Assembly: GCA_030426475.1 (NCBI GenBank)
Contig: JAUHYR010000009.1
Location: 1 to 52,363 of the forward strand
Direction: 5' to 3'
Origin: Bacteroidia bacterium
Lineage (GTDB): Bacteria; Bacteroidota; Bacteroidia; Flavobacteriales_E; Vicingaceae
Length of the DNA: 52,363 nt
Positions 18,408-25,902 of the stretch are shown here, piece by piece. The notes below the pieces were generated by a model, which was not told where the DNA came from, did no database searches, and saw only the letters and a program-made list of their open reading frames with translations. The translations under genes and the position numbers were made by a program. Each line of letters begins with the position of its first letter. Within the stretch, counting starts at the first letter, position 1.

Positions 18408-20252
18408 CTACTCGTAGCTTTTAATGTAAATTTCGTTTTCTCTAAGCTGGCGAAATCTTTTTCGGGCATCATCTACATACAAGCTTCCCGGAAAATTAAG
18501 CATTAAAAGTTTGTAATTTTCCATGGCCTTGTCCTTATCACTTAAATAAAAATCATAGAGCTTAGCTAAATTATAGAGCGCATCATCAGCTAAAACATCA
18601 TTAGAATATGTTTTGGCAACCTCAATTAGATAACTTGCGGCTTTTTGATATTGCTTCTCTTTCATACTAATTTCGTACTTCTTATATAGCACCTCATCAT
18701 TTAAAGAATGAAGGGGATATAAGGTTTGTATAGAGTCTAGCGTTAAACTTGCCTCATTAGTTTTATTTTGAAATGCCAGTAAGTCAGCTCGGGCATACAT
18801 CAATAAAGGAGTTTTATTAGTATCCAATATTGTATTATCAGTAATTAATATAGAAAGCTGCATAGCATCGTTTGCAATAAGTTTTGAGGTAGAGGCTTTT
18901 AATACATCCAGTTGAGCTTTTGCCCAGGCAAAATCACCATCATAAAAAGATATTTTGGCATTTTTAAACTTTGCAGTTTCTCCTAGTTGGTCGTGCTTGT
19001 AAGCTTTTTCTACTTGAGAATACAATAAAGATGCTTCCCATATTTCTCCGGTAATTAAATATACATCTGCTAACAACAACTTGGAAATAGAAAGTTCTTT
19101 GGTATTTAAATTTCCAATCTTCATTGCTTCCTCTAAAATAGTCAATGCTTTATCAGTATTGTGTATATAAAAGGCTTCTAATTGAGCATAGTCTCTTAAA
19201 ATATGTATAGATTGGTATCCCTTTCCCAGCTCTTTAAGTGTGTTTTCATAAATAGATTCTAAGTTTAAGAGTTCTTCTATTGTATAATTTGACTCTGTAA
19301 TTTTTTTATAATAGGCATCTAATAAACCTTTTTTTGCTGAAGTAAAATAAAAGTCGTCATTGTCTTTTTCTGTCAGATATTGATAACATTTAATAGCCAC
19401 TTCATATTCCTTATTTGTCATACAAATACCTGCCAAATTCCATATTCTAAAGCCATTTTCATTTTTTCGTTTATCAATTGCTTTAGACTGCACAAAAGCT
19501 CCATTAAAATTTCTCTCCTGTATATAAAGCCAAATGAGCATATCAGAATAAACTTCACTATTCGCTTCCTTTTGAATTCGTTTTAAAAGTTCTGTTTTTA
19601 ATAAGTCTTTCTTTTTGTTATCAGGATCAGGTTCTAAGCTGGTTTGAAGAGCATTTTGGACTTGCTGCATAAAAAACTCACCATTTTTTAATACATCCAA
19701 ATACTCTGAAATCATTTTTTCGAACTCATTTTTTTGACCATAAATTTGAGCGATTTCAATATTAAAAGGATAGTTTTTTACAATTTTTCTACCTCTTAAA
19801 TAGGTTTCAAGCGCATAGTCAACTTCCTGTATTCGCTGAAAAGACTCTGCCAAAAATTTGATTTGTTGATAGTCGGGTTCTACTTCCTTTATAGTTTCCT
19901 CAAATTGCTTATTTGCCTTATCCTCTTCTCCGCTTGCTTTATAAACGAGTCCTAAATCTACTTTGTAGGCAATATTATTCGGGAAAATTTTGGATTGCTT
20001 TTTAGCTAGTTTTTCAGCTTCTTTAAAATCTTTCGTTTGGAGATAGCATTTTAATAATGCTTGATAGAAATCATCTTTAGGAGAATCTTTGTAAAACTTT
20101 TCGTAGTAAATTTTAGCCTTATCGAACTCCTCCTGTATAAGATATTGTTGAGCTAATTGTAAGTCTGTTTCGGATTGCGCAAATAAATTTAAAGAAAAAG
20201 CAAATAAGAATATGCTAAGTGAAAATTTTACTATTTGCCTTTTTCTAATCAT
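18408..20252 (-). CDS. Exported TPR-repeat protein
   Basis: This 614-residue protein has an N-terminal signal (RQIVKFSLSIFLFAFSLNLFAQ) and is almost wholly built of tetratricopeptide-like helical hairpins, for example DDFYQALLKCYLQTKDFKEAEKLAKKQ (about 55-80) and further units to the C-terminus. TPR solenoids are protein-protein scaffolds; nothing in the sequence points to an enzyme. It should act in the periplasm. Its ATG directly abuts the stop codon of the upstream lipoprotein gene (0 bp gap), so the two are almost certainly cotranscribed and perhaps interact. The last residues (YVDDARKRFRQLREN) resemble the ends of outer-membrane assembly-type TPR proteins, but I cannot name it. Confidence 0.82.
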   Translation of the reverse strand: MIRKRQIVKFSLSIFLFAFSLNLFAQSETDLQLAQQYLIQEEFDKAKIYYEKFYKDSPKDDFYQALLKCYLQTKDFKEAEKLAKKQSKIFPNNIAYKVDLGLVYKASGEEDKANKQFEETIKEVEPDYQQIKFLAESFQRIQEVDYALETYLRGRKIVKNYPFNIEIAQIYGQKNEFEKMISEYLDVLKNGEFFMQQVQNALQTSLEPDPDNKKKDLLKTELLKRIQKEANSEVYSDMLIWLYIQERNFNGAFVQSKAIDKRKNENGFRIWNLAGICMTNKEYEVAIKCYQYLTEKDNDDFYFTSAKKGLLDAYYKKITESNYTIEELLNLESIYENTLKELGKGYQSIHILRDYAQLEAFYIHNTDKALTILEEAMKIGNLNTKELSISKLLLADVYLITGEIWEASLLYSQVEKAYKHDQLGETAKFKNAKISFYDGDFAWAKAQLDVLKASTSKLIANDAMQLSILITDNTILDTNKTPLLMYARADLLAFQNKTNEASLTLDSIQTLYPLHSLNDEVLYKKYEISMKEKQYQKAASYLIEVAKTYSNDVLADDALYNLAKLYDFYLSDKDKAMENYKLLMLNFPGSLYVDDARKRFRQLRENEIYIKSYE

Positions 20253-20801
20253 CTATTTATTCATAACGACAGTAGTATCCTTTAATTGTTGAATTAAACT
20301 ATCTATTGAAGGAACTTGCTTTTCATAAAGACCAATAACATGTAGTGCTCCCTCTGTAGTTGATGATACCTTATCATTTAATTTAAGCCATGCATCTTGT
20401 TCTTCATTGTAAAACACTAAAAAAGTGTCTTTACTAAGTACGTTATTTTTCAAATCTTGTTCTAAATTGTCATATTGTGCCCGTGAATATGGAAACTCTT
20501 TTTTATTCTTTGAATACATCATTAAATATACCTTTAGCGCCTTTCTTAAATTCGCAAATTCACCTACCATAAATGCAGTTTCTCTACTCATAGTATCTGT
20601 ATGAAGAGTTTGAATTTCATTTAATTTTTCATTGATGTTATTTAGTGTATTAGCTGCTGTTACTGAATCCAACTGATTAAAAACTTCTTCGGTAGCATCC
20701 AAAGATTTTCTTAATTTATCCACTTGTTCAATCTTATCTTTATTGGGGTTACAGGCAACAAAAGTTAAACCAACAATTAATACGCTTAATAATACTCTCA
20801 T
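20253..20801 (-). CDS. Lipoprotein of unknown function, serS operon
   Basis: This 182-residue protein has a lipoprotein signal (MRVLLSVLIVGLTFVAC, Cys17) followed by a highly charged, helical, probably coiled-coil body (repeated KLRKSLDATEEVFNQLDS-type heptads). No catalytic motif is visible. It begins 3 bp after serS and ends with no gap before the TPR protein, so it is translated from the same mRNA as both. A helical lipoprotein plus an exported TPR protein suggests a small envelope complex; this is inference from gene order. Confidence 0.78.
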   Translation of the reverse strand: MRVLLSVLIVGLTFVACNPNKDKIEQVDKLRKSLDATEEVFNQLDSVTAANTLNNINEKLNEIQTLHTDTMSRETAFMVGEFANLRKALKVYLMMYSKNKKEFPYSRAQYDNLEQDLKNNVLSKDTFLVFYNEEQDAWLKLNDKVSSTTEGALHVIGLYEKQVPSIDSLIQQLKDTTVVMNK

Positions 20802-20804
20802 AAT

Positions 20805-22076
20805 TTAATTAATAATTTTAAAGTTAGTATAAGGATGTAATACTTCCGGTATTTCCACACCTTCTTTAGTTTGATTATTTTCTAATAATGCTGCCACAAT
20901 TCTAGGTAAAGCCAATGCGCTTCCATTTAGTGTATGAGCTAATTCAGATTTCCCTTCTTTATTTTTAAACCTTAATTTTAATCTATTGGCTTGAAAAGTT
21001 TCAAAATTTGAGGTTGAACTTACTTCCAGCCATTTTTTTTGCGCAGCAGAATAAACTTCAAAATCATAAGTTAATGCAGAAGTAAACCCCATATCTCCGC
21101 CACATAGCCTTAAAATCCTGAATGGAAGATTAAGCTTTTCTAACAAACCTTTAACATGGTTTACCATTTCATCTAAAACTTTATAGGATTTGTCAGGATG
21201 TGCAATTTGAACAATTTCTACTTTATCAAACTGGTGTAAACGATTTAATCCTCTCACATCTTTACCGTATGAACCTGCTTCTCTTCTAAAACAAGGAGTA
21301 TAACCCGCATTTTTTATTGGGAAATCTTCCATCTTTAATATCACATCACGATAAATATTGGTAATAGGAACTTCAGCAGTAGGTATTAAATATAAGTCAT
21401 CTATACCAACATGGTACATTTGACCTTCCTTATCCGGTAATTGGCCCGTACCATAGCCTGATGATTCATTCACCATTAGGGGTGGTATCACTTCTGAATA
21501 TCCTGCTTTTGATGCTTCATCTAAAAAGAAATTGATTAATGCTCTTTGAAGCCTTGCTCCTTTTCCTTTGTAAACAGGAAAACCTGCTCCGGTAATTTTA
21601 ACCCCTAACTCAAAATCTATTAAGTCATACTTCTTTGCTATTTCCCAGTGAGGTAAGGCATTTTCATTTAAAGTTGGTAAATCTCCTGATTTATATGTCT
21701 CTATATTATCTTCAGCCGATTTACCCGAAACTACAGACTCGTGAGGTATGTTTGGGATTAAATATAATTTTTGCTTTAGTTTTTCTTCAATATTTCCTAA
21801 CTCATCTTTAAGCTCTTGAGCAATAGACTTTAATTGACCTGTCTTATCTTTAAGTTGGTTAGCTTCTTCTTGTTTTCCGGATTTAAATAACTCCCCTATT
21901 TGTTTGGCTAATTGATTTGCTTCTGCAAGATTTGTATCTAACTTCGCTTGAACACTTTTTCTATCATCATCTAGCGCAATAACCTCATCTATTAAGGTTA
22001 CTTCATTAAAGTTCCTTTTGCCTAATCCGGCTAGAACCTTCTCCTTATTTTCCTTGATGTAAGAAACTTGTAACAT
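20805..22076 (-). CDS. serS: Serine--tRNA ligase
   Basis: This cytosolic enzyme charges tRNA-Ser (and tRNA-Sec where present) with serine. At 423 residues it has the normal length. The N-terminal coiled-coil arm that grips the long variable arm of tRNA-Ser spans about 30-100. The class II catalytic core follows, with TAEVPITNIYRD, motif 2 FRREAGSYGKDVRGLNRLHQF and motif 3 near the end (NGSALALPRIVAALLENNQ). The start MLQVSYIKENKEKVLAGL is typical. serS appears to lead an operon with a lipoprotein, a TPR protein and a TPR kinase, and is separated from rpmA by a terminator. Confidence 0.97.
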   Translation of the reverse strand: MLQVSYIKENKEKVLAGLGKRNFNEVTLIDEVIALDDDRKSVQAKLDTNLAEANQLAKQIGELFKSGKQEEANQLKDKTGQLKSIAQELKDELGNIEEKLKQKLYLIPNIPHESVVSGKSAEDNIETYKSGDLPTLNENALPHWEIAKKYDLIDFELGVKITGAGFPVYKGKGARLQRALINFFLDEASKAGYSEVIPPLMVNESSGYGTGQLPDKEGQMYHVGIDDLYLIPTAEVPITNIYRDVILKMEDFPIKNAGYTPCFRREAGSYGKDVRGLNRLHQFDKVEIVQIAHPDKSYKVLDEMVNHVKGLLEKLNLPFRILRLCGGDMGFTSALTYDFEVYSAAQKKWLEVSSTSNFETFQANRLKLRFKNKEGKSELAHTLNGSALALPRIVAALLENNQTKEGVEIPEVLHPYTNFKIIN

Positions 22077-22101
22077 TTAGTATAAATTATAAGCACCTAA
22101 A

Positions 22102-22133
22102 ATAAAAAATCCTGCATTGTTCAAATACAGGAT
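22102..22133 (-). terminator. Rho-independent terminator after rpmA
   Basis: Read on the minus strand, ATCCTG pairs with CAGGAT (22109-22114 with 22128-22133) and is followed by TTTTTTATTTT. It separates the ribosomal protein operon from serS. Confidence 0.85.
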
Positions 22134-22160
22134 AATGTTAAAAATATATAAATCCCGTAT

Positions 22161-22421
22161 CTAAGCAGAAACTGGTTCTACCGATACATAAGATTTATTA
22201 TCTCTTTTCTTTTTGAAAGTTACCACACCGTCAGTTAAGGCAAATAAAGTATGGTCTTTGCCAATACCTACATTTTTACCAGGGTTGTGTTTTGTTCCTC
22301 TTTGACGAACAATAATATTTCCGGCAATACATTTTTCACCACCGAAAATTTTAACACCTAATCTTTTACTGTGTGATTCTCTACCGTTTTTCGAACTACC
22401 TACGCCTTTCTTATGTGCCAT
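22161..22421 (-). CDS. rpmA: 50S ribosomal protein L27
   Basis: This 86-residue large-subunit protein lies near the peptidyl-transferase centre. The family signature is complete: [24 protein letters not shown] at the N-terminus, then [29 protein letters not shown]. The N-terminus starts directly with the mature AHKKG, without the cleavable extension found in Firmicutes. It follows rplU by 25 bp, the standard rplU-rpmA order, and is followed by a terminator. Confidence 0.98.
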   Translation of the reverse strand: MAHKKGVGSSKNGRESHSKRLGVKIFGGEKCIAGNIIVRQRGTKHNPGKNVGIGKDHTLFALTDGVVTFKKKRDNKSYVSVEPVSA

Positions 22422-22446
22422 GGTTGATAAATTTTAAACGTTCTTA

Positions 22447-22935
22447 TTATTCTTCAGACTTTTTTTCAACCTTTTTGGTTGTTGTCTTTTTAGTTGTTGT
22501 TTTTGGTTTCGCTTCAGTTTTAACAGCTTTAGGTTTTGACTCAGCCTTTACTTCTTTGGCTTCAGTTTCAACTTTTTCTGCTTTTGCTTTAGGTTCAGCT
22601 TTTGCTGCAGATTTTTTTGCTCCGCTAGCGGCTATACCTTCAATTTGAAGCTTGGTCAAGTATTGTCTATGACCATTTTTCTTTTTGTAACCCTTTCTTC
22701 TTTTCTTTTTGAAGACGATTACTTTATCACCTTTAAGGTGTTCAAGAACTTTAGCCGTAACTAATGCTCCTTCTACAGCTGGGGCGCCAACGCTAATCTT
22801 ACCGTTATCATCAATCAGATAAACATCATCAAACTCAACTTTTGAGCCTTCTTTTGCATCTAACCTGTGAACAAAGATTTGTTGGTCTTTTTGCACTTTA
22901 AATTGCTGCCCTGCTATTTCTACAATTGCATACAT
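22447..22935 (-). CDS. rplU: 50S ribosomal protein L21 with long C-terminal extension
   Basis: The first 105 residues are a normal L21 (MYAIVEIAGQQFKVQKDQQ, then FKKKRRKGYKKKNGHRQ and YLTKLQIEGI), a 23S rRNA-binding protein. The other 57 residues are an extra low-complexity tail made of Lys, Ala, Glu and Thr (ASGAKKSAAKAEPKAKAEK and similar), probably disordered. Such tails occur in some Bacteroidota L21 proteins; the role is unknown. rplU is the first gene of the rplU-rpmA operon, with a good TTTG...TACCTTTG promoter starting 20 bp before the ATG. Confidence 0.97.
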   Translation of the reverse strand: MYAIVEIAGQQFKVQKDQQIFVHRLDAKEGSKVEFDDVYLIDDNGKISVGAPAVEGALVTAKVLEHLKGDKVIVFKKKRRKGYKKKNGHRQYLTKLQIEGIAASGAKKSAAKAEPKAKAEKVETEAKEVKAESKPKAVKTEAKPKTTTKKTTTKKVEKKSEE

Positions 22936-22955
22936 ATTTAACTTAATTAGGGGCG

Positions 22956-22988
22956 CAAAGGTAATAAAGTATTTTATTTATCAACAAA
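22956..22988 (-). promoter_or_regulatory. Bacteroidota-type promoter for rplU-rpmA
   Basis: On the minus strand TTTG (22985-22988) is followed by 21 bp and TACCTTTG (22956-22963), an exact match to the -33/-7 elements TTTG and TAnnTTTG with spacing slightly above 19. The expected start of transcription is about 15 nt before the rplU ATG. Confidence 0.65.
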
Positions 22989-23879
22989 TTTATATTGTAC
23001 ATTTTTTACTTTACTCCTATTTATAACATAAACTCCTACTAAAACCATTGCCATTCCTATAATTTGAACAAACGAAATGGTCTCATAATCAAAAATACCC
23101 CAAAGAATGGCCACAATAGGAATTAAGTATGTAACAGATGCCGCAAAAATAGAGGAAGTCCACTTAATTAGATAGTTAAATGCTATTACCGCTATGGCTG
23201 TACCGACTAATGCCAAAACTACTATACACATCGTGCTAAACATAAAGTCTTCGCTATTAACCGCCCTAGTTATATCCGTTGTAAGAAAAATAACCAAGCA
23301 GGGAAGCCCAATAAACATAAAAGCTGCTGATGTAATTAGCAAAGAAGATACTTCAGATAGTTTATGGCGAATAATATTAATGCTGATAGCATAACAAACA
23401 CAAGCAAAAACCACATACAAGCTATGAAAAATAATGTTCTCATCATAGCCTATGCCTCCGCTTTTGTACAATAGCAATACCACCCCAACAGCCCCAAGAC
23501 TCAGACCTGTTATTTTCATAGCATTAAGCTTTTCTCTAAAAAACAGTGTGCCAATAGTTAATGCAAAAACAGGTGTTAAAGCATTTAACATTCCTGATAA
23601 TGAACTACTTATAACTGTTTGGGCCTTTGTAAATAAAAATGAAGGAAGCCCATTACCAAATAATCCTACTAAAAGTAATGGCAACCAATACTTTTTTATA
23701 ATTGAAAAATGCTTTATACAAAATGGTAGCAAAACGGCTGAGGCAACAATCATCCTAAGCGCACCTACCTGAACATTATCGTATGCCAACAACCCCTTTT
23801 TCATTAATATAAATGAGCTTCCCCAGGTTATGGCAAGCATAATTAATACTATCCAGCTTTTCTGTTGATTGTTTTGCAT
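22974..23879 (-). CDS. EamA/DMT-family transporter
   Basis: This 301-residue inner-membrane protein has ten hydrophobic helices arranged as two EamA repeats. The first begins with SWIVLIMLAITWGSSFILMKKGL, with the typical tryptophan-glycine-serine signature, and the second around FHSLYVVFACVCYAISINI. Drug/metabolite transporters of this type export amino acids or other metabolites; substrate cannot be told from sequence. The short tail is basic. The -33 box of the rplU promoter lies inside its last codons. It is transcribed on the same strand as rplU but with a separate upstream gap shared with a divergent lipoprotein gene. Confidence 0.9.
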   Translation of the reverse strand: MQNNQQKSWIVLIMLAITWGSSFILMKKGLLAYDNVQVGALRMIVASAVLLPFCIKHFSIIKKYWLPLLLVGLFGNGLPSFLFTKAQTVISSSLSGMLNALTPVFALTIGTLFFREKLNAMKITGLSLGAVGVVLLLYKSGGIGYDENIIFHSLYVVFACVCYAISINIIRHKLSEVSSLLITSAAFMFIGLPCLVIFLTTDITRAVNSEDFMFSTMCIVVLALVGTAIAVIAFNYLIKWTSSIFAASVTYLIPIVAILWGIFDYETISFVQIIGMAMVLVGVYVINRSKVKNVQYKFVDK

Positions 23880-23939
23880 TGAGGGAGCAAATGAAAAGAA
23901 AATTTAAGGACTTTTAACATTTGTCACCATCATTTTTCT

Positions 23940-23947
23940 TACTTTTG
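23940..23947 (+). promoter_or_regulatory. Candidate -7 element for HMA lipoprotein gene
   Basis: TACTTTTG matches TAnnTTTG exactly, 15 bp before the ATG at 23963. A TTTG at 23920-23923 is only 16 bp away, shorter than usual, so the -33 part is doubtful. Confidence 0.4.
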
Positions 23948-23962
23948 CTAAAATTTAGCGTT

Positions 23963-24418
23963 ATGAAAAAAATAATTTTTTCGTTAGTGACACTTTCTGT
24001 TTTGGTTTTTGCTTGTAAGTCTGAGCAAAAAGATGAGCCAATGGAAAATCCTGAAGCAGCTTCATCTGCTGTAGTTGAAAAAGCGACTTTAAATTTAGCT
24101 GTTGACGGAATGGTTTGTGCAGTTGGTTGTGCAAAAGGGATTGAGAGTAAGCTTACTGAAATGACAGGTGTTTCTAGCTGCAAAGTAGACTATGAGGGTA
24201 AAAAGGCATTTATTGAATACGATAAAGCAACGATTACTGAAGATATGATTATATCGACCATTCATAAGATGAATGACGGACAGTATAAAACTTCAAAAAT
24301 TTCTGAAAAAGCAGATAATGAAAGCTCAAGTAATTCAACTGAAGCACAAGTTTCTGGTTTTAATGCGCCTTCATTTGATATTCCACAAATTTTAACTTAT
24401 TTGGTTAATATTATATAA
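23963..24418 (+). CDS. Heavy-metal-associated (HMA) domain lipoprotein
   Basis: This protein of 151 residues has a lipoprotein signal (MKKIIFSLVTLSVLVFAC, Cys18), an acidic linker, then one HMA ferredoxin-like domain (about 38-105) with the metal-site motif GMVCAVGCAKGIESKL. The two cysteines are spaced CxxxC rather than the classic CxxC, a spacing common in Bacteroidota HMA lipoproteins. It probably binds a soft or transition metal in the periplasm; copper is a guess. The C-terminal tail (Asn/Ser-rich) is unstructured. The ATG at 23963 is preferred over an in-frame start at 23921 because it begins the signal peptide and follows the -7 box. No efflux pump is adjacent. Confidence 0.85.
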   Translation: MKKIIFSLVTLSVLVFACKSEQKDEPMENPEAASSAVVEKATLNLAVDGMVCAVGCAKGIESKLTEMTGVSSCKVDYEGKKAFIEYDKATITEDMIISTIHKMNDGQYKTSKISEKADNESSSNSTEAQVSGFNAPSFDIPQILTYLVNII

Positions 24419-24439
24419 AATCAAACTAAAAATTTAGTT

Positions 24440-24470
24440 AAAGCGGTGTCAAATGATATCGCTTTTTTTA
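24440..24470 (+). terminator. Rho-independent terminator after HMA lipoprotein gene
   Basis: AAAGCGGT (24440-24447) pairs with ATCGCTTT (24458-24465) with one G-T pair, followed by a run of T. It lies 10 bp before the aldehyde dehydrogenase ATG. Confidence 0.75.
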
Positions 24471-24480
24471 TTTTATAATT

Positions 24481-25893
24481 ATGCAACAACAAAAGTTTTA
24501 TTTAGGAGGCACATGGAAGTCATCAAAATCATCTATTGATGTAGTAAATCCGTATACCATAAAAATAATTTCAACAGTATCGCAAGCAAGCAAAGATGAT
24601 TTAAATAAAGCTATTTCATTAGCTGAAAAATCACAACAAAAATTAAATGAATTAAGTAGCTATGAGCGCTTTGAAATATTAAACTTTATTTCTACCAACA
24701 TTCAAAAAAATGAAAAAAAGCTAGCTCAACTACTTTCTAAAGAATCGGGTAAACCTTTTAAATATGCCATTGGAGAAATCAAAAGAGCCTCTCAAACATT
24801 TTTAATTGCCGCTGAAGAAAGTAAAAGACTGCCTAAAGAATATATCAGTTTAGACTGGACAGAAAAAGGTAAAGGAAAAGAAGGATTAGTAAAGTACTTC
24901 CCTATTGGCTTAGTTGGTGGTATTTGTCCATTTAACTTTCCGCTAAATTTAGTGGCACATAAGGTTGCTCCGGCTATCGCATCAGGTTGCCCAATAATTA
25001 TTAAGCCCTCTTCCTCCACCCCACTTTTAGCCTTAGAACTCGCAAAGATTATAAATAAAACTATTCTTCCTAAAGGCGCTTTTTCTGTTCTACCAATGGA
25101 CAGAGAAACTGGTAATTTACTGGTAACTGATGAAAGAATTAAGCTATTATCTTTTACCGGTTCACCTGCCGTAGGCTGGGAAATGAAGAAAAATGCGGGA
25201 AAGAAAAAAGTGATACTTGAGTTAGGAGGAAATGCCGCTTGTATAATTACAGGTTCTGCCAATATAAATGATGCCGTTGAAAAATGTCTTGTAGGAGGAT
25301 TTGCTTATTCCGGTCAAGTATGTATTCATACCCAACGCATATATGTTCATGAGAAAATCTTTAATAAGTTCATAAAAGATTTTATTAAAAAAGCTAAAAT
25401 ATTAAACTACGGGAACCCATTAAAATCTGATACAGATATTTCTGATATGATTGATGAGAAAAATGCCATTAGGGTCGAAAAATGGGTAAATGAAGCGCAA
25501 AAACAAGGAGCAAAAATTATACTTGGTGGAAAGCGTGAAAAAAATTACTATCCGGCTACCGTAATTTCCGGCACAAACAAAAAAATGAAAGTAAATGCTG
25601 AAGAGGTATTTGGACCTGTGGTAGTAATTGAAAAATTTAAAACTCTTTCTGAAGCTATTAAATTAGTAAATGACACCTCTTTTGGCTTACAAGCAGGAAT
25701 ATTTACCAACCAGCAAAATGAAATTAAACAAGCTTTTGAAGAAATTGATGCAGGTTCAGTTATAGTTAATGATACCCCTACATTTAGAGTTGACCACATG
25801 CCTTATGGAGGAATTAAAGATTCCGGTCTAGGTAGAGAAGGAGTTAAATATGCTATTTTAGATATGATGGAACCAAAACTATTAGTACAATAA
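24481..25893 (+). CDS. NAD(P)-dependent aldehyde dehydrogenase family protein
   Basis: This 470-residue cytosolic enzyme belongs to the ALDH superfamily and oxidises an aldehyde to its acid. The general base Glu is in VILELGGNA (E247) and the catalytic Cys in FAYSGQVCIHTQR (C281). The cofactor-binding segments FNFPLNLVAHKVAPAIASGCP and IIIKPSSSTP and the substrate-end motif EVFGPVVV are present, so it should be active. Overall form (SGQVCIxxQRIYVH) is like lactaldehyde or broad-range dehydrogenases; the substrate is unknown. It is followed after 9 bp by the GNAT-nitrilase fusion gene, so the two are probably cotranscribed and may act in one pathway. Confidence 0.93.
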   Translation: MQQQKFYLGGTWKSSKSSIDVVNPYTIKIISTVSQASKDDLNKAISLAEKSQQKLNELSSYERFEILNFISTNIQKNEKKLAQLLSKESGKPFKYAIGEIKRASQTFLIAAEESKRLPKEYISLDWTEKGKGKEGLVKYFPIGLVGGICPFNFPLNLVAHKVAPAIASGCPIIIKPSSSTPLLALELAKIINKTILPKGAFSVLPMDRETGNLLVTDERIKLLSFTGSPAVGWEMKKNAGKKKVILELGGNAACIITGSANINDAVEKCLVGGFAYSGQVCIHTQRIYVHEKIFNKFIKDFIKKAKILNYGNPLKSDTDISDMIDEKNAIRVEKWVNEAQKQGAKIILGGKREKNYYPATVISGTNKKMKVNAEEVFGPVVVIEKFKTLSEAIKLVNDTSFGLQAGIFTNQQNEIKQAFEEIDAGSVIVNDTPTFRVDHMPYGGIKDSGLGREGVKYAILDMMEPKLLVQ

Positions 25894-25902
25894 AATAAAT
25901 TT

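Noticed and set aside
23920-23947. Full -33/-7 promoter for the HMA lipoprotein gene
   Set aside because: The spacer between TTTG and TACTTTTG is only 16 bp, so only the -7 box is kept.
24792-25262. Antisense ORF of 156 codons in the aldehyde dehydrogenase gene
   Set aside because: It is a shadow of a well-supported enzyme gene with intact motifs.
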